A stretch of 64,000 nt of DNA from Streptomyces sp. CB03234 (lineage in GTDB: Bacteria; Actinomycetota; Actinomycetes; Streptomycetales; Streptomycetaceae): positions 186,001 through 250,000 of the forward strand of contig NZ_LIYH01000003.1 in assembly GCF_001905885.1 (NCBI RefSeq), in the 5' to 3' direction. Within the stretch, counting starts at the first letter, position 1. Each line of letters starts with the position of its first letter. The position numbers and the translations under genes were made by a program. This document shows positions 57,731-64,000 of the stretch, one piece after another. Under the pieces are notes generated by a model. The model saw only the letters and a program-made list of their open reading frames with translations. It searched no databases and was not told where the DNA came from.

Positions 57731-58752
57731 CGGGTTCCTCGCTCCGTGAATTCCGCCAGCTTGGCGGCGTCCTTCTCGGTGATGATCTGCGGCCCGGTGA
57801 GCACAGGCCTGCCGCCGCCGAGCACGTCGGCGTTGTAGCGGTGCAGCCACAGCAGGTCGACGGCCTCGTACCCCTGGAGGTAGGGCTGCTGGTCGACGGC
57901 GAAGCCGAGCTGCCTGCTCTTCAGGCCGGCGGCCACCTTGGCGTTGAGGTCGAAGGTGTCGATCTCGGCGTCGGACCCGGCGGTCCTCTTCGCCTGGACG
58001 GCGGCGTCGGCGAACGGCGCGCCGAGGGTGACGACGGCGTCGATGGACCGGTCGGTCTGGAGTTTCGCCTCGATGGAGGCCTGTACGTCGGGCATGTTGG
58101 TGCCGTCGACGTACAGGTTCTGCACGTCGCCGTCGAAGGTCTTCTTCACCCCGGCGCAACGCTGCTCGTGGCCGACGTTGCCCTGCTCGTGCAGGACGCA
58201 CAGGGCCTTCTTGCGGCCGCGCTCGTCGAGCTCGTCGCCGACCGCCTCGCCCGCGATGTTCTCGTCCTGCCCGATGTGGGTGAGGGCACCGTAGGCCTTG
58301 GACTGCTCCGAGCCGGAGTTGACGGTGATCACCGGGATGCCGGCCTTGACGGCCCTGGCGACGGACGCCTTCATGGCGTCGGGCTTGGCGAGGGTGACGA
58401 TCAGGCCGTCGACCTTCTTGTCGATGTAGGAGTCGACGAGCTGGGCCTGCTGCTGGCCCTCGTCGCTGTGGGCGTAGAGGAAGGTGATGTTGTCCTTGAC
58501 GGCGGCCTGCTTGGCGCCGTTCTGGACGATGTCCCAGAAGGTGTCGCCGTCGCCGGAGTGGGTGACCATGGCGATGGTCCACCTGGGGGTGTTCACGGCT
58601 GCCCGGCCCTCGGCGGCGGCCGCCTTGCGGGCGTCCTCGGCGCGCTTGCCGCCCGTGGCGCTGCATCCCGCGGCCGCTCCCGCGAGGGACACTCCGAGCA
58701 CCGTCGCCAGTACCGCGCGGAGCGCGCGTACCCCTGTCCGAACCCTTGCCAC
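57727..58752 (-). CDS. Sugar-binding lipoprotein, second copy
   Basis: A 341-residue periplasmic-binding-protein-like lipoprotein (Peripla_BP_4 type) with a lipobox LAGAAAGC. It contains WTIAMVTHSGDGDTFWDIVQ and ALCVLHEQGNVGHEQRCAGV. It is clearly paralogous to the copy just upstream (58842-59846). The GTG at 58752 follows AAGAAGGG; an ATG at 58824 is possible but has a poor ribosome site. Confidence 0.9.
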   Translation of the reverse strand: MARVRTGVRALRAVLATVLGVSLAGAAAGCSATGGKRAEDARKAAAAEGRAAVNTPRWTIAMVTHSGDGDTFWDIVQNGAKQAAVKDNITFLYAHSDEGQQQAQLVDSYIDKKVDGLIVTLAKPDAMKASVARAVKAGIPVITVNSGSEQSKAYGALTHIGQDENIAGEAVGDELDERGRKKALCVLHEQGNVGHEQRCAGVKKTFDGDVQNLYVDGTNMPDVQASIEAKLQTDRSIDAVVTLGAPFADAAVQAKRTAGSDAEIDTFDLNAKVAAGLKSRQLGFAVDQQPYLQGYEAVDLLWLHRYNADVLGGGRPVLTGPQIITEKDAAKLAEFTERGTR

Positions 58753-58841
58753 GACGCCGTGCCCTTCTTGCCGCTCTGCTCGCTGTGCCTGCTCTGCTCG
58801 CTGTACCGGCCAAGTATCGGTCATGGTGATGTGCCCGGATT

Positions 58842-59846
58842 TCATCGGGTACCGCGGGCGGTCAGTTCCTCCAGCACCGGTACGTCCTTCTCGGTGACGA
58901 GGGCCGGGCCGGTGAGAACCGGCTTGCCGCCGCCGATGATGTTGAGGTTGTCCTTGTGGAGCCAGAGCGAGTCGACGGCGAGGTAGCCCTGGAGGTAGGG
59001 CTGCTGGTCGACGGCGAAGCCGATCTGCTGGGCCTTGAGCTGGGCGACGACGGCCGCGTTGAGGTCGAAGGTGTTGATCTCGGCGCCGGAGCCGGCGCTC
59101 TGCCTGGCCTTGACGGAGGCGGCGGCGAACGGGGCGCCGAGGGTGACGACGGCGTCGATGTCCTTGGCGCTCTGGAGCTTGGCCTCGATGGAGGAGGTCG
59201 CGGCGGGCATGTTGGTGCCCTCGACGTTGAGGTTCTCCACGATGCCCTTGAAGGTCTTCCTGACGCCGGCGCAGCGCTCTTCGAGGGACACGTTTCCCTG
59301 CTCGTGGATGACGCAGAGGGCCTTCTTCCTGCCGCGTGCGGTGAGCTCGTCGCCGACGGCCTCGCCCGCCACGGCCTCGTCCTGGCCGATGTGGCCGAGC
59401 GCGCCGAAGGCCTTGGAGTGCTGCCCGCCGGAGTTGATGGTGACGACGGGGATGCCGGCGGCGACGGCCTTGGCGACGGATGCCTTGACCGCTTCGGGCT
59501 TGGCGAGGGTGACGATCAGGCCGTCGACCTTCTTCGTGACGTAGGAGTCGATGAGCGCGGCCTGTTCCTTGCCCTCCTTGTTGGCGGCGTAGAGGAACTC
59601 GACGTTGTCCTTGGCGGCGGCGGCCTTGGCGCCGCTCTGGACGATGTCCCAGAAGGTGTCGCCCTCGCCGGAGTGGGTGACCATCGCGACGGTCATGCGT
59701 GGGGTGGCGGCGGGTTTGCCGCCGCCGGAGGTGTGGGTGGCCTTGTTCTCGGAGTCCTTGCCGCCCGAGCTGCTGCATCCGGCGGCGGTGACGGTGAGTG
59801 CGACTGCGGTCAGCAGGGCTGCCGCTGCCGTGCGGGTGGTACGCAT
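58842..59846 (-). CDS. Sugar-binding lipoprotein, first copy
   Basis: A 334-residue lipoprotein with lipobox TAAGCSSSGG. It has the same motifs as its neighbour, VAMVTHSGEGDTFWDIVQSG and ALCVIHEQGNVSLEERCAGV, and ends in the same TARGTR-type sequence. It is the first gene of the importer operon, behind a good promoter. The family includes inositol- and rhizopine-binding proteins; in streptomycetes this pair of genes is found near myo-inositol catabolism genes, but specificity is inferred. Confidence 0.92.
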   Translation of the reverse strand: MRTTRTAAAALLTAVALTVTAAGCSSSGGKDSENKATHTSGGGKPAATPRMTVAMVTHSGEGDTFWDIVQSGAKAAAAKDNVEFLYAANKEGKEQAALIDSYVTKKVDGLIVTLAKPEAVKASVAKAVAAGIPVVTINSGGQHSKAFGALGHIGQDEAVAGEAVGDELTARGRKKALCVIHEQGNVSLEERCAGVRKTFKGIVENLNVEGTNMPAATSSIEAKLQSAKDIDAVVTLGAPFAAASVKARQSAGSGAEINTFDLNAAVVAQLKAQQIGFAVDQQPYLQGYLAVDSLWLHKDNLNIIGGGKPVLTGPALVTEKDVPVLEELTARGTR

Positions 59847-59896
59847 CGTGGGTCCGCCTTGTCTTCCCCGGCGCCGCCCGATTGCGGCTGGGTGAG

Positions 59897-59941
59897 TTTC
59901 TACGGGGGCGGGGCGGACCCGTCAATACTTTGTCCGAACAT
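59897..59941 (-). promoter_or_regulatory. Promoter and GntR-type site of the importer operon
   Basis: On the minus strand TTGACG (59925-59920) and TAGAAA (59902-59897) are spaced by 17 bases, and transcription would start about 45 bases before ATG at 59846. Just upstream of the -35, TTGTCCGAACAT (59930-59941) matches the palindrome at 60800 in 10 of 12 positions, allowing for the two free central bases. Confidence 0.55.
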
Positions 59942-59967
59942 TCTTACGCGATGACGTACGGACGGGC

Positions 59968-60750
59968 TTACGGCCGCACCAGGAGCTGGAACTCGAACGC
60001 GTACCGCGACGCCCGGTAGATGTGCGAGCCGAACTCCACCGCCCGGCCGGTGTCGTCGAAGGTGGTCCGCTCCATCGTCAGCAGCGGCGCGCCCTTCTCC
60101 TCGGTGAGCAGCTCCGCCTCCAGGCTCGTCGCGGCCCGCGCCCCGACCTTCTGGCGGGCGCTGTGCAGCGTGATGCCCGCGCCGCGCATCATCCGGTACA
60201 GGCCGGTCCCCTCCAGCAGCTCGGTGTCGAGGTCGAGCAGGCCGAGCGGCAGGTGGTTGCGCAGCCGCGCCATCGGCTCGTCGTGCGCGAAGCGCAGCCG
60301 CTCCACGTACCGGACGTCGGTGCCCTCGGGTACGCCGAGGGCGGCGGCGACCTCGGCGGTGGCGGGGTCGATCCGGTTGGTCAGGACGATGGTGGCGGGG
60401 CGCTGGCCGGCCGCCTCCAGGTCGTCGTACAGGCTGCTGAGTTCCAGCGGGCGCTTGACCTGGCTGTGCACGACCTGGGTTCCGACGCCCCGGCGGCGCA
60501 CCAGCAGGCCCTTCTCGACGAGGGCCTGGATGGCCTGGCGGACGGTCGGCCGGGACAGGCCGAGCCGGCCCGCCAGGTCGATCTCGTTGCCGAGGAGGCT
60601 GCCGGGGGTGAGTGTCCCGCGCTCGATGGCCGCCTCCAGCTGCTGGGAGAGCTGGAAGTAGAGCGGGACCGGGCTGGTGCGGTCCACGCTCAGCGGCAGT
60701 CGCACGACGGGACCGGTCTCTTCTCTGGCTGCTCGGGTCTGCTTGGGCAC
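59968..60750 (-). CDS. GntR-family (HutC/UTRA) regulator
   Basis: A 260-residue regulator. The winged helix is at about 30-90 (LAGRLGLSRPTVRQAIQALV is the HTH) and a UTRA effector domain occupies about 110-255. Start is GTG at 60750. It lies between the importer operon and the divergent Gfo/Idh/MocA gene, each with a candidate operator, and so most likely controls both. Confidence 0.92.
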   Translation of the reverse strand: MPKQTRAAREETGPVVRLPLSVDRTSPVPLYFQLSQQLEAAIERGTLTPGSLLGNEIDLAGRLGLSRPTVRQAIQALVEKGLLVRRRGVGTQVVHSQVKRPLELSSLYDDLEAAGQRPATIVLTNRIDPATAEVAAALGVPEGTDVRYVERLRFAHDEPMARLRNHLPLGLLDLDTELLEGTGLYRMMRGAGITLHSARQKVGARAATSLEAELLTEEKGAPLLTMERTTFDDTGRAVEFGSHIYRASRYAFEFQLLVRP

Positions 60751-60799
60751 GGCCCGAGCCTATCCACAGGAAATGATGACGGGAAGTTGTGAAGTCATG

Positions 60800-60821
60800 T
60801 TGTCAGGACAAAAGCTTGACA
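60800..60821. promoter_or_regulatory. TTGTC-AG-GACAA operator and -35 box before dehydrogenase
   Basis: The perfect palindrome TTGTCAGGACAA (60800-60811) is followed directly by a consensus -35 TTGACA (60816-60821). The matching -10 is poor (near 60839). It lies between the divergent GntR gene and the dehydrogenase gene and is the probable GntR site. Confidence 0.55.
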
Positions 60822-60852
60822 CGATGACGATAACGGCACCACCTTGGGGGCC

Positions 60853-61860
60853 ATGCGCATCGGACTCATCGGAACGGGACGTATCGGGGCCTTCCACGCG
60901 GGCGTGCTCAGCCGCCACCGGGAAGTGGGAGCCCTCGTGGTCGCCGACGCCGACCCCGGCCGGGCGGCCCAGGTCGCCGACCTCACCGGCGCCACGGCCG
61001 CGCCGACCGTCGACGACGTCTTCGCCCGGGGCGTGGACGCGGTGGTCATCGCCTCGGCGACCGCCGCCCACGCCGAACTCATCGGCCGCGCCGCCCGCGC
61101 CGGCCTGCCCACCTTCTGCGAGAAACCCATCGCCCTCGACCTGCCCGGCACACTCGGCGCGCTCCGCGAGGTCGAGGCGGCCGGCACCCAGCTCCAGCTC
61201 GGCTTCATGCGCCGCTTCGACGCCGGCTACCGGGCCGCCCGCGACGCCGTCCACTCCGGGCGCATCGGCCGGCTGCACACCGTACGGGCCATCACCTCCG
61301 ACCCGGCGCCGCCGCCCGCCGCGTACCTCCCGCTCTCCGGCGGCCTCTACCGCGACTGCCTGGTCCACGACTTCGACATCCTCCGATGGGTCACCGGCCG
61401 CGAGGTCACCGAGGTGTACGCGACCGGCTCGGACGGCGGCCCGGCCATGTTCCGCGAGGCCGGCGACGTCGACACGGCGGCCGCGCTCCTCACCCTCGAC
61501 GACGGCACCCTCGCCACGGCGACGGCCACCCGCTGCAACGGCGCCGGCTACGACGTACGGATGGAGCTGGCGGGCGAGCGCGACCAGATCGCGGTGGGCC
61601 TCGACGACCGCACGCCCCTCACCTCCACCGAACCGCTCGGCCCGCCCGCCGCCGACAAGCCCTGGCCGGGCTTCCTGGAGCGGTTCGCGCCCGCCTACGA
61701 AGCCGAGCTGGACGCCTTCGTCCACCTCGCGCGCGGCGAGCTGGCCAACCCCTGCGACGGCCACGAGGCCCTCCAGGCGCTGCGCGTCGCCGAGGCGTGC
61801 GAGCTGTCGCGCCGCGAGCGGCGCCCGGTGCGGCTGGAGGAGGTGCCGTCAGCCCTCTGA
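60853..61860 (+). CDS. Gfo/Idh/MocA-family dehydrogenase (inositol dehydrogenase-like)
   Basis: A 335-residue NAD(P)-dependent oxidoreductase. The Rossmann motif is GLIGTGRIGAFHAG at 4-17, the conserved EKP motif is TFCEKPIALD, and the substrate-domain motif has His in CLVHDFDILRW. Members include inositol 2-dehydrogenase (IolG). It is divergent from the GntR regulator and shares its operator region. Its last bases overlap the convergent thioesterase by 12. Confidence 0.9.
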   Translation: MRIGLIGTGRIGAFHAGVLSRHREVGALVVADADPGRAAQVADLTGATAAPTVDDVFARGVDAVVIASATAAHAELIGRAARAGLPTFCEKPIALDLPGTLGALREVEAAGTQLQLGFMRRFDAGYRAARDAVHSGRIGRLHTVRAITSDPAPPPAAYLPLSGGLYRDCLVHDFDILRWVTGREVTEVYATGSDGGPAMFREAGDVDTAAALLTLDDGTLATATATRCNGAGYDVRMELAGERDQIAVGLDDRTPLTSTEPLGPPAADKPWPGFLERFAPAYEAELDAFVHLARGELANPCDGHEALQALRVAEACELSRRERRPVRLEEVPSAL

Positions 61861-62283
61861 CGGCGAGGACGACGACAGGACCGTGCCCTGGGCCACCGCG
61901 CACAGGGTCTCGGCCCCGTCTCCGTCCTGGTCCCGCGTCAGCAGGTCGCAGCGCACCACCGCCTGCCGCCGGCCCGCGTGGACCACGGAGGCACGGGCCA
62001 GGAGCGTGCGGCCGGTGGCGGGGCGGACGTACTGGATGGAGAACCCGGCCGTCAGCACGGCGGGTCCCAGGGCGCTGCCCGCCGCGAAGGTGATGGCGTT
62101 GTCGGCGGCGTACGACAGGACGCCGCCGTGCAGGAAGCCGTTCTGCTGGCGCAGGTCCTCCCGGACGTCCACCTCCAGTACGGCAGCCCCGTCCCCGAAG
62201 GCGGTGATGCGGGCGCCGATGAGCCGGCTGAAGGGCTGGCTGTCGAGGATCTTCTGAGCGAACGACGGGTCGGGGTCGGTCAT
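61849..62283 (-). CDS. PaaI-type hotdog thioesterase
   Basis: A 144-residue hotdog-fold acyl-CoA thioesterase. The motif QNGFLHGGVLSYAADNAITF near 47-66 carries the usual HGG loop and catalytic Asp. It lies 4 bases after the P450 stop and probably shares its transcript. Confidence 0.87.
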   Translation of the reverse strand: MTDPDPSFAQKILDSQPFSRLIGARITAFGDGAAVLEVDVREDLRQQNGFLHGGVLSYAADNAITFAAGSALGPAVLTAGFSIQYVRPATGRTLLARASVVHAGRRQAVVRCDLLTRDQDGDGAETLCAVAQGTVLSSSSPSEG

Positions 62284-62287
62284 CGCG

Positions 62288-63466
62288 TCACCACCTGACG
62301 GGAAGGCGGCGCACGCCGCGCACGAGGAGGCCGGGCAGCCAGTCGAGGGGACCGGCCGAGGGGTCGAGGGAGAGGGAGGGGAAGCGCTCCAGCAGGGCGC
62401 GGATCGCGACGCGGGCCTCCAGGCGGGCCAGCGGGGCGCCCAGGCAGTAGTGGATGCCGTGGCCGAAGGCCAGGTGGCCGCCGGTGTCGCGGCGGATGTC
62501 GAAGCGGTCCGGGTCCGGGAACCTGGCCGGGTCCCGGTCGCCCGCGCCGATGCCGACGAGGACGGTGGCCCCCGGGGGGATCACCGTGTCCCCGACCGGC
62601 ACGGGCTCGCGGGCGAACCGTACCGTGCCGGTCTCCACGGGGCCGTCGTAGCGCAGCATCTCCTCCACCGCGCCGTCGAGGAGCCCGAAGTCGGCGCGGA
62701 GGGCGGCGAGCTGGTCCGGGTGGGTGAGGAGGGCGCGGACGCCGTTGGAGATGAGGTTGACCGTCGTCTCGTGCCCGGCGATCAGCAACAGGTAGGCCAG
62801 GGCGCGCAGTTCGGCGGCCGACAGCCGGTCGTCGTCGTCCGCGCGGGTGCGCAGCAGTGCGGAGAGCAGGTCGTCGGCGGGGCCGGCGCACCGCTTGTCC
62901 TCGATGAGCTCGTCCAGGTAGGCGCGCAGCCCGTGCACGGCGGCGCTCTCGGCGTCCGCGCCCGTCGGCGCGACGATCTCGGTGGACCAGGCGCGGAAGG
63001 CGTCCCGGTCGGCGGCGGGTACGCCGAGCAGTTCGCAGATCACCGTGATGGGCAGCGGGAAGGCCAGCGCGCCGACGAGGTCGGCGTGGCCGTGCGGCGC
63101 CATGGCGTCGACCAGCTCGTCCGTGATGCGCTGGACGCGCGGCCGCAGGGCCTCCACGCGCCGCCCGGTGAACTCGCGGGCGACCAGTTTGCGCAGCCGG
63201 GTGTGGTCGGGCGGGTCGAGGACCAGCAGGTTCGGGCCGATGACCTCTTCGTCGAGCATCCGGAACCCGGCTGTGGAGGGCGACTTGGACAATCTGGGGT
63301 CGGCGAGCGCGGCCCGTGCCTCGGTGTGGCCCACGATCAGCCAGGCCTCGTCGCCGGGCGCCGTGCGCACGTGATGGACGGGCCCGCTCTCGCGGAGTTT
63401 CGCGTAGTACGGGTAGGGGTCGGCGGTGAAGCCCGCGCCGTACTCGCTCAGATCAACCGTGGTCAT
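62288..63466 (-). CDS. Cytochrome P450 (CYP107-like)
   Basis: A 392-residue soluble P450. The I-helix is LLLIAGHETTVN, ExxR lies in VEEMLRYDGP, and the heme ligand is Cys341 in FGHGIHYCLGAPLARLE. No redox partner gene is adjacent. It uses ferredoxin-derived electrons for an unknown substrate. Confidence 0.94.
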   Translation of the reverse strand: MTTVDLSEYGAGFTADPYPYYAKLRESGPVHHVRTAPGDEAWLIVGHTEARAALADPRLSKSPSTAGFRMLDEEVIGPNLLVLDPPDHTRLRKLVAREFTGRRVEALRPRVQRITDELVDAMAPHGHADLVGALAFPLPITVICELLGVPAADRDAFRAWSTEIVAPTGADAESAAVHGLRAYLDELIEDKRCAGPADDLLSALLRTRADDDDRLSAAELRALAYLLLIAGHETTVNLISNGVRALLTHPDQLAALRADFGLLDGAVEEMLRYDGPVETGTVRFAREPVPVGDTVIPPGATVLVGIGAGDRDPARFPDPDRFDIRRDTGGHLAFGHGIHYCLGAPLARLEARVAIRALLERFPSLSLDPSAGPLDWLPGLLVRGVRRLPVRW

Positions 63467-63475
63467 CGCCCCACC

Positions 63476-64000
63476 TTAAGCGCCGTCCTCCCCGTCCAGC
63501 AGTCCCGCGTCGTGCACCAACAGGGCGATCTGGACACGGTTGTTGAGCCCGAGTCTGGCGAGTATCCGCGACACATGGGTCTTGACCGTCGGCACGCTCA
63601 TGTAGAGGGTGGCGGCGATCTCGGCGTTGGAGTGGCCCCGGCCGACGGCGAGGGCCACGTCCCGCTCACGCTCGGCCAGTTGCGCGAGCCGGGTGGCGGC
63701 GGCCGTCTGCCGGGTGTTCTCGACGGCGTGCCCCGCCACATGGGCCATCAACTGGCGGGTGACGGCCGGGGAGAGGACCGGGTCGCCGGCCGCCACCCTC
63801 CGTACGGACTCCACGATGTCGGCGGGCGGGGTGTCCTTCAGTACGAACCCGGCGGCGCCGGCCCTGAGGGCGCGCAGCACCTGCTCGTCGGCGTGGAACG
63901 TGGTGAGGACGACGACCTCGGGAGCGCCGGGGCGGGCGCGGAGCTGTTCGGTGGCGGTGAGGCCGTCCACGTACGGCATGCGGATGTCCATGAGGACGAC
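63476..64000 (-). CDS. NarL/LuxR-type response regulator, 5' end outside window
   Basis: Only the C-terminal 174 residues are present, starting inside the receiver domain at VVLMDIRMPYVDGL, where the Asp is the phosphorylation site. The LuxR HTH is at the end (GHSNAEIAATLYMSVPTVKT), with HVSRILARLGLNNRVQIALL after it. Its sensor kinase is probably encoded just beyond 64000. Confidence 0.92.
   Translation of the reverse strand, partial: VVLMDIRMPYVDGLTATEQLRARPGAPEVVVLTTFHADEQVLRALRAGAAGFVLKDTPPADIVESVRRVAAGDPVLSPAVTRQLMAHVAGHAVENTRQTAAATRLAQLAERERDVALAVGRGHSNAEIAATLYMSVPTVKTHVSRILARLGLNNRVQIALLVHDAGLLDGEDGA

Overview
The window is chromosomal DNA of a Streptomyces species or close relative. 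It is very GC-rich, uses many GTG starts and GTGA/ATGA gene overlaps, has a TTA codon near the start of one secreted-enzyme gene, carries a perfect CebR-type operator, and holds typical streptomycete gene sets. No rRNA, tRNA or CRISPR array was seen.

Region 1-7.4 kb: a cut-off zinc-ribbon protein, a small membrane protein and a lipoate-ligase-like protein, followed by three secreted plant-cell-wall hydrolases in a row (GH9 cellulase, GH10 xylanase, GH5 mannanase). All three end in a CBM2-type domain and sit behind one promoter with a CebR box. Region 7.5-15.1 kb (minus strand): a reductive pyrimidine/hydantoin catabolism operon (beta-ureidopropionase, beta-alanine-type aminotransferase, dihydropyrimidinase, LLM-family oxidoreductase, NCS1 permease, amidase). 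Region 15.2-23.1 kb: a hypothetical protein, an F420/FMN split-barrel oxidoreductase, a divergent HTH regulator/methionine aminopeptidase pair that looks leaderless on both sides, a GNAT acetyltransferase, and a coupled purine permease/aminohydrolase/TauE exporter operon. Region 23.3-36.9 kb: LacI regulator, gamma-glutamyltransferase, L,D-transpeptidase lipoprotein, secreted S15-like hydrolase, gluABCD-type amino-acid importer, exonuclease III, MBL hydrolase and fused PcaDC (PcaL).

Region 36.9-48.6 kb is accessory and decayed. It has a frameshifted tyrosine integrase, a truncated ISL3 transposase, a DUF4142 protein, a Ddn-like F420 enzyme, a SpoIIE-type phosphatase, a MarR regulator, and a 5'-truncated, frameshifted Rhs/YD-repeat gene. 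The Rhs C-terminal tip is followed by two translationally coupled small membrane proteins (possible immunity genes). A mosaic junction and a ketosynthase fragment close the region.

Region 48.8-54.0 kb is the most interesting block: a compact lasso-peptide cluster (HTH regulator, 36-residue precursor, asparagine-synthetase-like cyclase, RRE protein, Cys protease, ABC exporter). The precursor core, LLNSSGNDRLVLSKN, is a member of the citrulassin family with a new ring sequence. No peptidyl arginine deiminase is present, so any citrulline at Arg9 would need an enzyme encoded elsewhere.

Region 54.0-64.0 kb: an inositol/sugar-type ABC importer with two tandem paralogous binding lipoproteins, a ROK kinase, a GntR regulator with two matching candidate operators, a Gfo/Idh/MocA dehydrogenase, a thioesterase, a cytochrome P450 and a cut-off NarL-type response regulator.
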